Source: DASRHD01 sp035499715 | GTDB lineage: Bacteria; Verrucomicrobiota; Verrucomicrobiia; Opitutales; Opitutaceae | DNA: 7,137 bases | Assembly (NCBI GenBank): GCA_035499715.1 | Contig: DATJYF010000054.1 | Location: 1 to 7,137, forward strand | Direction of reading: 5' to 3' | Shown: positions 1 through 6,559 of the stretch, in pieces | Layout of the letters: each line of letters begins with the position of its first letter | Numbering within the stretch: the first letter of the stretch is position 1 | Made by a program: the position numbers and the translations under genes | The notes under the pieces: model-generated | The model's database searches: none | What the model saw: only the letters and a program-made list of their open reading frames with translations | Told to the model about the DNA's origin: nothing

Positions 1-1
1 G

Positions 2-1000
2 CCCCTCGCCAACCCTTTTGCCGGCGTCTACGATCCGCCGAAGCCTCCGCTCTCCGCCTACATGCTCGGCAACAAAGCCCATTCGAGCGCCTGGCAGTAC
101 CAGTTCTACGGTCTGACCAGGGCGTGGTTTTGGGACGACCGCGTCCTGCTCACCGGCGGAGTTTCACGCACCTGGGTCAGCAGCAACACTTCGATGTACG
201 ATCCGACCAATCCTTCGGCGCCGCCCGCCCTGCTGGACCTGCATGGCTACAAGGACACTTTTCTCGGCGGCGTGCTGGTCAAGCCGGCGGCCAATGTCTC
301 CCTTTATTACACCTACTCCACCAACGCCGCGCTCACCAGCTTCAACCAACAGCCGCTCTGGCAGCAGGGACGGCAGCACGAGTTCGGCGTGAAAAGCGAA
401 TTTTTCCAGCAGCGGCTGGCCTTCACCGCCGCCCATTTCCAGATCGCCCAGACCAATCTCGCGACGCCGAACCCCGCCTTCAACGTCGATCCGGTGCACA
501 ACCAGCCCAGCACGCTTTCCGACCAGACCAACCACGGATTCGAACTGAACCTCGTCGGCGGCCTGACCGAAAACATCTCCGCCATCGCCAGCTTCACCGG
601 GATGAAATTTCGGGATCCGTTCGGCCGCCGCGCCCGCAATGTCCCCGATCGACTTGCCAACCTGCTTCTCAATTATCATTTCACCAGCGGCCGGCTGAAA
701 AATTTCAGCTTTTTTGCCGGCGCGGAATATGTCGGGAAGACCGCCGGCGAAAACGCCCAGGCCGATCCGACGACCAAGGTCACGCTCACCACCCTGGGCG
801 TGCCCACCCAGCCCGGTTTCTATGTTGCCGCCTGGACCGTATACAACGCCGGCGCCACCTACCGCTGGAAGAACTGCCGCTTCAACCTCAACGTGGACAA
901 TCTCCTGAATGCAAAATTCGCCTGGCAGCCGGCCAGCCGCCTCTCCGTCAGCCCCTATCCCGGCCTCACCGTGCGGCTGACCACGGACGTCAGGTTTTAG
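2..1000 (+). CDS. TonB-dependent outer-membrane receptor, C-terminal part (5' end cut by window edge)
   Basis: This is the C-terminal 332 residues of an outer-membrane beta-barrel receptor. Such proteins import siderophores, vitamins or sugars using energy passed on by TonB/ExbBD. The frame is open from base 2, so the methionine at base 62 is internal and not the start. The visible part alternates aromatic and polar residues as amphipathic strands separated by turns and loops, for example VSLYYTYSTN, HEFGVKSEF, RLAFTAAHFQI, HGFELNLVGG and FNLNVDNLLNAKF. The motif VPDRLANLLLNYHF and the closing LTVRLTTDVRF with a terminal Phe are typical of the last barrel strands and the BAM recognition signal. 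The ferric-siderophore (FhuA/FhuE-like) branch fits best, but the plug and TonB box lie outside the window, so the substrate is unknown. Its stop overlaps the stop of the convergent kinase gene, leaving no room for a terminator between them. Confidence 0.9.
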   Translation, partial: PLANPFAGVYDPPKPPLSAYMLGNKAHSSAWQYQFYGLTRAWFWDDRVLLTGGVSRTWVSSNTSMYDPTNPSAPPALLDLHGYKDTFLGGVLVKPAANVSLYYTYSTNAALTSFNQQPLWQQGRQHEFGVKSEFFQQRLAFTAAHFQIAQTNLATPNPAFNVDPVHNQPSTLSDQTNHGFELNLVGGLTENISAIASFTGMKFRDPFGRRARNVPDRLANLLLNYHFTSGRLKNFSFFAGAEYVGKTAGENAQADPTTKVTLTTLGVPTQPGFYVAAWTVYNAGATYRWKNCRFNLNVDNLLNAKFAWQPASRLSVSPYPGLTVRLTTDVRF

Positions 1001-3144
1001 CGTTTCCCTTCTGCCCGCCGGCCGTCTTCCGGCGCGCCGCCCTCATCCTCGGCGGTTTCGCCGGCGGAGCGGAAAAAAGGTCCGCACACCTCGGCCAGCC
1101 GCGGCAGGGTGAACGGCTTGGCGATGACGGGCACATTCCATTTCGCAATTTCCGCCTCGAGATGCTGTTCGCCGGGATGGCCGGTGATGAAAACAAAACG
1201 GCGGGCGGCGTGGGGCTGGATTTCACGCAGGCGGAGATAGAAATCGGTGCCGCTCATCCCGGGCATGCGGATGTCGGAAAGCACCAGCGCGTATTGCTCT
1301 CGTTCCATCGCAGCCAGGGCCTCGGCGCCGTTGGCCACCAGATCCACCACGCAGCCGAATTGTGTGCGCAGCAATTCCTGCAGGAGCCGGCGCACCACTT
1401 CCTCATCCTCGACCACCAGCACCCGCGTGCCGCTCGGCGCGGCGATGGTCGTCCAGGTGCTGCTGCCCCGGAGTGGAGGCGGCACCGCCGGGCCCGTCCG
1501 TTCGAGCGGAAGCGACACGGTGAAGCGGGCGCCGTGACCCGGCTGGCTTTCGGCCGTGATTTCACCGCCGTGCTGCCGGACGATGCTGAAGCAGATGCTC
1601 AAGCCGAGGCCCGAGCCGCGATCCGAGCCCTTGGTTGTGAAAAAAGGATCGAACACCCGGCCGAGATGTTCCGGCGCGATGCCGCACCCGTTGTCCGTCA
1701 CGATCAGCAAGCCCATGCGGCCGATCGACCGCGCCTCGATCGAGAGCACCGGTTCGGGCCGGCCCTCCATGGCCTGCAGCGCGTTGAGCACCAGATTGAT
1801 TCCGACCTGCTTCAGCTGGCTGGCGTCCGCCATGACCCACACCGGAGCCGACGGCAGCACGGTGCGGACCTCGCACGGGGCCTCCCGCAGCTGAAAGCGC
1901 AGCATCACGAGCGTGTCTTCGACGATGGCGCGCAGATCCACCGCCTGGACGGATGGCGCGCTGGGCTTGGAAAGCTGGAGGAGCTGCCGGATGATGTCCG
2001 CCGCCTCCATCACGCTTTTCATAATGACCTCGGTGTAACCGCGCGCAGCGCCCGCAGCCTCGAGGTTGAGCAATTCGGCGAATCCCTGCACCGGCGTGAG
2101 CTTGTTGTTCAACTCATGGGCGATGCCGCCGACCAGCGTCTCGAGCAGCTTTTGTTTTTCCTGGCGCAATAGGTTTTGCTCCAGCGCGCGCTGGTCGGTG
2201 ATGTCGTCCAGGCAGGCGCAAATCTGGCCGGTCTCGCGGATCCAGCCGGTCGAGCAGCGGAAAAGCCGCGCCCCGCGCCCGGGCACCTGGAAGACAAACT
2301 CGCCCGTCGTCGGCGCGTCGCCGCCCTGCGCCTGCGCCTCGAGCAGGGTCAGAAAGGCCGCGCACTCCTTCGCCTCCATCCTCGCGGGGAGCGAGAGATT
2401 CTTCGCCGGCGCCTCGCCGAAGCCGAGCAGTTCCGCCAGCCGGCGGTTGTGTTCATGCACTTCGCCCCGCGGATCGAGCAGCGCCACGCCCAAGGTGTGC
2501 CCTTCGAACAGCCCGAGATAGAGTCCCTGTGACTGGCGGAAGGCATGATAGGCGCGGAAAAGCTCAAGGTTCTGCTGCCGCAGCGTGGTCTGCTGCCGGC
2601 GCAATTCGTCGAGTTGCTCCGCCACCAGACGCGATTGCAACTGCGCCACCGCCTCGACCGGAATCAGGCCGAGCAAGCGGTGCTCGGCGTCGACCAGCAC
2701 GATTTCCTCGTGGAATTCATCGCCGCGCCGCGCCATCGCCCGGTCCAGCAGCTCGCGCACCGGGATGTCCTGCGCGACGATCAGCGGATTCGCCACCAGC
2801 ACGGTCTCGACCGGGCTCTGGCTGTACAGCGCGAAGCCAAAGCGCGATCCCATCACAAAGCCGATCTGGCCGCGCGAGCAAAGGCCGATCACCCGTCCGC
2901 CCCGCCGCACCGCCATGAACTCGACGCCACGGTCGCGAAACGCCCGGTGCGCGCTTTCCAGCGGCGTGCCGGCCTCCACCGCTTCGCTGTGATGGATGAG
3001 CGATTCGAGCGAGGTGGCTTCCGCACTCAGCGCCGCCAGTCCCGCCCCGGGAAATTCCTGCGGCCGCGCCTCTCCCACGGAGTCAGGCGCTTCGATCACG
3101 GATGGAACATCCTCGGGCGGATCCGGAAGAGTGAGTTCTGGCAT
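997..3144 (-). CDS. Soluble hybrid histidine kinase: CBS pair - coiled coil - PAS - HisKA - HATPase - receiver
   Basis: A 715-residue sensor kinase with no signal peptide or membrane segment, so cytoplasmic. Domains in order: a CBS pair at about 48-165 (first repeat ends near GRVIGLCSRGQIGFVM, second near HRLLGLIPVEAVAQL), a Gln/Arg/Leu-rich coiled coil at about 166-205, a PAS domain at about 208-320 ending in DDITDQRALE, then HisKA with phospho-acceptor H343 in GGIAHELNNKLTP. The HATPase has N-box N450/N454, G1 box DNGCGI (484-489) and G2 box GSGLGL (510-515). After a Pro-rich linker comes a receiver (about 573-690) with acidic pocket E579/D580, phospho-acceptor D624, T654 and K676. All catalytic residues are present. 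CBS pairs often bind adenine nucleotides, so an energy or nucleotide signal is a reasonable inference, and the PAS ligand is unknown. The tail (692-715) is charged and low-complexity. There is no HPt or output domain. The start has only a weak AGG upstream, but the N-terminus is consistent with it. Confidence 0.93.
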   Translation of the reverse strand: MPELTLPDPPEDVPSVIEAPDSVGEARPQEFPGAGLAALSAEATSLESLIHHSEAVEAGTPLESAHRAFRDRGVEFMAVRRGGRVIGLCSRGQIGFVMGSRFGFALYSQSPVETVLVANPLIVAQDIPVRELLDRAMARRGDEFHEEIVLVDAEHRLLGLIPVEAVAQLQSRLVAEQLDELRRQQTTLRQQNLELFRAYHAFRQSQGLYLGLFEGHTLGVALLDPRGEVHEHNRRLAELLGFGEAPAKNLSLPARMEAKECAAFLTLLEAQAQGGDAPTTGEFVFQVPGRGARLFRCSTGWIRETGQICACLDDITDQRALEQNLLRQEKQKLLETLVGGIAHELNNKLTPVQGFAELLNLEAAGAARGYTEVIMKSVMEAADIIRQLLQLSKPSAPSVQAVDLRAIVEDTLVMLRFQLREAPCEVRTVLPSAPVWVMADASQLKQVGINLVLNALQAMEGRPEPVLSIEARSIGRMGLLIVTDNGCGIAPEHLGRVFDPFFTTKGSDRGSGLGLSICFSIVRQHGGEITAESQPGHGARFTVSLPLERTGPAVPPPLRGSSTWTTIAAPSGTRVLVVEDEEVVRRLLQELLRTQFGCVVDLVANGAEALAAMEREQYALVLSDIRMPGMSGTDFYLRLREIQPHAARRFVFITGHPGEQHLEAEIAKWNVPVIAKPFTLPRLAEVCGPFFRSAGETAEDEGGAPEDGRRAEGKR

Positions 3145-3336
3145 GACCTGAAGACTGGAAAACAGCCTGCCCCAGTATCGTCTTTTCGCGAACGCGCTGC
3201 GTTACAGTTGCGTGAAATCAGAGTTAACTGCTCGTCCATCAATTGCAAATGAAAGGCAGAAGGATAACGTTTTCAACCCCTGCGGCGCAACCCTTCCCCA
3301 CCCGCGGCGGCAGGGCTCCGCCAAAAAAACAGCCTC
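3145..3336. other. Intergenic gap between the two kinase genes
   Basis: Besides the candidate terminator at its right end, this spacer contains a GC-rich stem (GGCGG at 3306-3310 pairing with CCGCC at 3318-3322, 7-base loop) and two perfect 8-base palindromes, TTCGCGAA (3185-3192) and AGTTAACT (3222-3229). The palindromes lie about 40 and 80 bases upstream of the soluble kinase start, where a regulator could bind. I see no convincing -35/-10 pair, only GATACT on the - strand as a weak -10. A promoter for the soluble kinase is likely here because of the spacing, but it is not identified. Confidence 0.4.
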
Positions 3337-3343
3337 TCAGGCC
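3323..3343 (-). terminator. Candidate intrinsic terminator overlapping the stop of the membrane kinase
   Basis: Read on the - strand, the sequence GGCCT-GAG-AGGCT folds into a short stem (four Watson-Crick pairs GCCT/AGGC, extended by G-U wobbles). One base later comes a run of seven T. The TGA stop codon of the kinase gene (3337-3339) lies inside the hairpin. The stem is short, so termination may be partial, allowing some read-through into the soluble kinase gene downstream. Confidence 0.4.
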
Positions 3344-5871
3344 ACGGCGCCGACCGCCGGCGCCGCCTCGGCCAAGGTGTTGAGCACTCTGACCAGCTCC
3401 GCGCTGCGGATCGGTTTGGCCAGGCATCCGTCCATGCCCGCCGCCAGGCAGTGCTCCTGATCTTCCTTCATCGCGAAGGCGGTCAGGCCGATGATCGGCA
3501 GGTGCGCGGGCTTGCCGAACTCCTCCCGGCGAATGGTCGCGGTCGCTTCGAGACCGTCCATCTCGGGCATTTGCACGTCCATCAACACGACGTCGAAGGA
3601 GCCGGTGTGATTCAACTCCACCGCCCGCCGGCCGTTTTCCGCCAGCGTTATGTCGTGCCCCATCTGCTGGAGCATCTTGATTGCCACCTTCTGGTTCACG
3701 AGATTGTCTTCGGCGAGCAGGATGCGCAGCTTGCGCGAGGGCTTCGGCGCCGTGTCCGCCGGGAGTAAGGCCGCGCGCCGCGGCGCCGCGTCCGGCTTGG
3801 ACGCAGCCACGAGCACCGTCTTGATCGCCTCGATCAGATCGGCCTGCCGCACCGGCTTGATCAAATGGGCCTTGATGCCGCACGCGCCGCAACGCGCCAT
3901 CGTCGAGCTGCGATCGTTGGAAGTCAGCATCATGATCAGGCTGTCGGAAAATTCCGCCTGCACCCGCTGGGCCAGATCGAATCCATCCATTTCCGGCATC
4001 TGGCAGTCGGTCACCACCAGCGTGAACGGATGTCCGGCGGCCTTCGCCTCGGCCAGGGCCAGCAGCGCGCTCTTCCCGTCTTCCACACAGCTCACCTCCG
4101 CATGCCAGCCGCCGAGCATCTCTTCGAGGATGCGGCGGTTGGTGGCATTGTCGTCCACGACCAGAATGCGGCTGTTTGCCAGATGGGGGAATTCCAGTGC
4201 CGGCGCGGGCCTGGGCGCTCCCTCCGCCTCGAGCAGCGGAATGATGAAATGAAACGTGGTGCCGACCCCGGGCGTGCTTTCCAGCCAGATGTCGCCGCCC
4301 ATGAGTTTGACCAGCCGCCGCGAAATCGCGAGACCGAGTCCGGTGCCGCCGAACCGCCGCGTCGTCGAACTGTCAACCTGGGAGAACGCCTCGAAGAGTT
4401 TTTTCTGCTTGTCCTCGGGAATGCCGATGCCGGTGTCGGCCACGGAGAATTTCAGGACCGGTTCGCCGCCGTCGTTCGACCGCACCCGCGACACCCGCAA
4501 AACAATCTCGCCCTTGAGCGTGAATTTCAGCGCGTTGCCGAGAAGATTGAAGAGAATCTGCCGCAGCCGCGTCGGATCGCTGTGGACGAAAGGCGGACAG
4601 TCCGGAGAAATTTCGACGATGAGGTCGATCTTCTTTTGATGCGCCGGCAGGGCGAAAGCCTTGCCGCACGACTCGACGATCTCGCGCAGATCGACCGCCA
4701 GCGATTCCAGTTCCAGCTTGCCCGCCTCGATCTTGGAAAAGTCGAGAATGTCGTTAACCACCGCGAGCAGCGTGTCGGCCGACTGCGCGGCGGTGGTGAG
4801 AAAATCCCTTTGCTCGGTCGTCAGCTCGGTCTTCAAGGTCAGTTCCGTCATGCCGATCACGCCATTGAGCGGCGTGCGGATTTCGTGGCTCATATTGGCG
4901 AGAAATTCGCTCTTCGCCCGGTTGGCGATGTCGGCGGCTTTCCGGGCGCGCTGGAAATGGACGCCGAGCCAGCCGATCAAGGCCAGGGCCACCGCCAGCA
5001 CGCCGATCACCGCCACCATGTAGCGGTTGCGCTGCTGCACTTGATCGAGATAAAATAGGGTGACGCTGTCGTTGCTGGGATCGAGGAACCAGCTGAAATA
5101 GAACGAGGCCAGGGTGCCATCCATCGCCATCTTCACGATCTCGTCGCGAATCGCATCCGCGGCCCGGTCGGCGCCCGGCCGCTTGAAGGACGCACCGACG
5201 CCCAGCCGGGTTTGACCGCCGGCCAGGGGAATGAAACGGAATTTGACGTTCTGCACATTTTTTAAATTCACCAGGTCGGCGGCGTGCGCCTTGCTGCCCC
5301 AAAGCAGGCCGGCCTCCGCTTTGCCGGACATGATCGCCTCCAGCACCTTCTGGTTGTCCGGCACGCTGACGAGAGTGGAATCGGAGAAATAAGTATGGGC
5401 CAGCCGGGCGCCATTCACGTCATTGTGGTAATATACCGTCTGGCCGATCAAATCACCCGGCCCGCTCACGGGTTTCGACGCCAGGCACACGAGCCAGAAG
5501 CTGTTGGTGATCCATGGCCGGGAAATGTGCATTTTCTTCAGGCGGTCGGGTGTGATCACCATCAACGGCCACAAATCCACCTTGCCGCTGACCAGCGGCG
5601 CGTCCGGGCCGTCCGGTGCATAGACCCATTGAATCGGGATGTGGCGGCGGCGGCACGCCTCGGTGACAATGTCAATGGCCGGTCCGGTGGGCCGGCCGTC
5701 CGGGGTCACGATTTGGTTCGGTGGCGACGATTGAAAGCCGATGCGGAATGGCTTCGAGGCCAGCGCCGGATCGCGAAGCCTGGTCATGAACCGGGCGGCG
5801 ACGCCGCCGCCTGCGATCAGTCCGGCCAGGCCGGCGATCATCCATTTGCGGCATAATGACCTCAAGTGCAT
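3337..5871 (-). CDS. Membrane-bound hybrid histidine kinase: SBP_bac_3 sensor - TM - HisKA - HATPase - two receivers (BvgS/EvgS-like)
   Basis: An 844-residue kinase. A positively charged start (R4, R8, K9) and hydrophobic segment (about 11-28) form a signal anchor. A periplasmic solute-binding-type Venus-flytrap domain follows (about 41-265; hallmarks IDIVTEACRRR, ITPDRLKKMHISRPW, DGTLASFYFSWFLD). A second membrane helix (about 284-303) leads to a short linker and HisKA with H329 in SHEIRTPLNGVIGM. The HATPase has N442/N446, DTGIGIP (479-485) and GGTGLGL (508-514). Receiver 1 (about 567-686) has D573/D574, D622, T650 and K672. Receiver 2 (about 715-832) has E721/D722, D765, T797 and K819. Family members of this design sense small molecules in the periplasm and feed a His-Asp-His-Asp relay, but the HPt domain that usually ends BvgS/EvgS is absent: the protein stops about 12 residues after receiver 2. 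The first ATG is preferred because the next one (residue 11) would remove the positive charges of the signal anchor. Upstream there is only a weak GGA. Confidence 0.95.
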   Translation of the reverse strand: MHLRSLCRKWMIAGLAGLIAGGGVAARFMTRLRDPALASKPFRIGFQSSPPNQIVTPDGRPTGPAIDIVTEACRRRHIPIQWVYAPDGPDAPLVSGKVDLWPLMVITPDRLKKMHISRPWITNSFWLVCLASKPVSGPGDLIGQTVYYHNDVNGARLAHTYFSDSTLVSVPDNQKVLEAIMSGKAEAGLLWGSKAHAADLVNLKNVQNVKFRFIPLAGGQTRLGVGASFKRPGADRAADAIRDEIVKMAMDGTLASFYFSWFLDPSNDSVTLFYLDQVQQRNRYMVAVIGVLAVALALIGWLGVHFQRARKAADIANRAKSEFLANMSHEIRTPLNGVIGMTELTLKTELTTEQRDFLTTAAQSADTLLAVVNDILDFSKIEAGKLELESLAVDLREIVESCGKAFALPAHQKKIDLIVEISPDCPPFVHSDPTRLRQILFNLLGNALKFTLKGEIVLRVSRVRSNDGGEPVLKFSVADTGIGIPEDKQKKLFEAFSQVDSSTTRRFGGTGLGLAISRRLVKLMGGDIWLESTPGVGTTFHFIIPLLEAEGAPRPAPALEFPHLANSRILVVDDNATNRRILEEMLGGWHAEVSCVEDGKSALLALAEAKAAGHPFTLVVTDCQMPEMDGFDLAQRVQAEFSDSLIMMLTSNDRSSTMARCGACGIKAHLIKPVRQADLIEAIKTVLVAASKPDAAPRRAALLPADTAPKPSRKLRILLAEDNLVNQKVAIKMLQQMGHDITLAENGRRAVELNHTGSFDVVLMDVQMPEMDGLEATATIRREEFGKPAHLPIIGLTAFAMKEDQEHCLAAGMDGCLAKPIRSAELVRVLNTLAEAAPAVGAVA

Positions 5872-5880
5872 CTGATTCCG

Positions 5881-5886
5881 ATTATA
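5881..5886 (-). promoter_or_regulatory. Perfect TATAAT -10-like hexamer just before the membrane kinase start
   Basis: On the - strand TATAAT ends nine bases before the ATG of the membrane kinase. If used as a -10 box, transcription would start about 3 bases before the ATG and the message would be nearly leaderless. The matching -35 position is poor (GAAAGA at 17-base spacing, two of six matches), so this may be a chance AT-rich match. Confidence 0.3.
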
Positions 5887-5949
5887 TACTTTTGTTGTAT
5901 CGGTCTTTCCCCGCCGATCTTTAGCCGAAATACACCTCGCCAGCCCGGG

Positions 5950-5980
5950 ATAATGTCCGATTTAATCGTTTATTGTAAAC
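5950..5980 (-). promoter_or_regulatory. Candidate promoter with overlapping palindrome upstream of the membrane kinase
   Basis: On the - strand, TTTACA (5979-5974, five of six to the -35 consensus) is followed after 18 bases by CATTAT (5955-5950, four of six to the -10 consensus). This would give a leader of roughly 70 bases before the kinase ATG at 5871. The -35 hexamer lies inside the perfect palindrome GTTTA-TTG-TAAAC (5968-5980), itself inside a wider pair AATCGT/ACGATT (5964-5969 and 5986-5991). That placement fits an operator, but no regulator is known and the promoter match is only moderate. Confidence 0.33.
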
Positions 5981-6036
5981 TTGATACGATTTTTGAGCAT
6001 GGAACAAGCCATGATCTGAGCCGGCACGACGCACCG

Positions 6037-6066
6037 CGATTGTGCGCGGCCTGTCCGGGACAATCG
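6037..6066. repeat. Inverted repeat, 7-base perfect arms
   Basis: CGATTGT (6037-6043) pairs perfectly with ACAATCG (6060-6066) around a 16-base GC-rich loop. Inside the right half, GTCC-G-GGAC (6053-6061) can form a competing small hairpin. It lies about 100 bases beyond the stop of the VOC gene. Neither strand has a T run after it, so it is not a classic intrinsic terminator. Confidence 0.45.
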
Positions 6067-6082
6067 TCGTAGCCAAGGATGA

Positions 6083-6098
6083 GGCCGGCCCACCGGCC
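6083..6098. repeat. GC-rich hairpin downstream of the VOC gene
   Basis: GGCCGG (6083-6088) and CCGGCC (6093-6098) form a six-pair all-GC stem with a four-base loop, about 70 bases past the VOC stop on the - strand. It could stabilise or help end the GNAT-VOC transcript. It lacks a following T run, so intrinsic termination is not supported. Confidence 0.45.
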
Positions 6099-6166
6099 GC
6101 CGCGACGAATCACGCGGCAGGGAATGCCCATTCGGAAGTCAAATCGTCCCAGCGCGCGGCATCATT

Positions 6167-6547
6167 TCATCTCTGCCCGAAGCCGTCGCCGTCCTGGATG
6201 AGCTCGATGCGATTGCCAAAGGGATCGGTCGTGTAAACGCGCCTGCGGTCCGGCAGCGTCGTTTCCGGGATAATGGGGAAACCTTGCGCGGAAAGACGCG
6301 CGCAGAGCGCGTCCAAGTCGCGGACGCAAAACGCCGGGTGCGCCTTTTTCTGCGGCGAAAAACCCTGCTCGATGCTGGCGTGCACCAGCACGTTGGTGCC
6401 GGAACGAAACCAGCAACCGCCGCGAACCGCATAGGCTGGAGGCTTGGCCTCCTCTTCCATTTCCAGCAGTGCACCGAAAAATTTGCGCGCCGCCGCCTCC
6501 TGGCCGGGCGGCATCGTGAGTTGGATGTGATCGAGTCGCGTGATCAT
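6167..6547 (-). CDS. VOC-superfamily (glyoxalase/bleomycin-resistance fold) protein
   Basis: A 126-residue single-module protein of the vicinal oxygen chelate fold. These are usually metal-binding dimers that act as lyases, dioxygenases or drug-binding resistance proteins. The paired beta-alpha-beta-beta-beta layout is visible: MITRLDHIQLTMPPGQEAAARKFF opens the first module and HPAFCVRDLDALCARL the second. The closing YTTDPFGNRIELIQ is the family signature. Candidate metal ligands are H7, H56, H70 and E115, at the family-typical positions, so metal binding is likely kept. Substrate cannot be told. Within this family it resembles the small single-domain glyoxalase-like proteins often annotated as hypothetical. 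It starts 12 bases after the stop of the GNAT gene and is probably co-transcribed with it. There is no recognisable Shine-Dalgarno before the ATG. Its GC content (about 63-65% in two 60-base samples) matches the kinases, unlike the GNAT gene. Confidence 0.9.
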   Translation of the reverse strand: MITRLDHIQLTMPPGQEAAARKFFGALLEMEEEAKPPAYAVRGGCWFRSGTNVLVHASIEQGFSPQKKAHPAFCVRDLDALCARLSAQGFPIIPETTLPDRRRVYTTDPFGNRIELIQDGDGFGQR

Positions 6548-6559
6548 TTCTGTCGGTGA

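Larger units (their letters stand above)
5872..6166. other. Non-coding interval between the membrane kinase and the VOC gene
   Basis: This 295-base stretch has no supportable gene. The left third (about 5880-6000) is AT-rich and holds the candidate promoters of the kinase. The right two thirds are GC-rich and hold three inverted repeats (5998-6013, 6037-6066, 6083-6098). A 68-codon open frame on the + strand (5866-6072) starts in the kinase start region, has no ribosome site and matches nothing I recognise, so it is not called. Confidence 0.6.

Noticed and set aside
124..2172. A 682-codon open frame on the + strand
   Set aside because: It runs through the receptor gene in another frame and then antisense to the kinase. 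Its product is Arg/Ala/Gln-rich low-complexity protein with no domain, as expected from GC-rich shadow frames.
2545..3252. A 235-codon open frame on the + strand antisense to the CBS-PAS part of the soluble kinase
   Set aside because: Composition is that of a shadow frame, and the opposing frame has clear CBS repeats.
3865..5058. A 397-codon open frame on the + strand
   Set aside because: It lies wholly antisense to the flytrap kinase, which has every expected catalytic motif. The antisense product shows no recognisable fold.
5866..6072. A possible 68-residue small protein on the + strand
   Set aside because: It begins in the region of the kinase start and the candidate promoter, has no ribosome site, and shows no domain or strong hydrophobic pattern beyond its first residues.
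6037..6098. Intrinsic terminators for the GNAT-VOC unit
   Set aside because: The two hairpins are stable but no T run follows either of them on the - strand, so they are listed as inverted repeats only.
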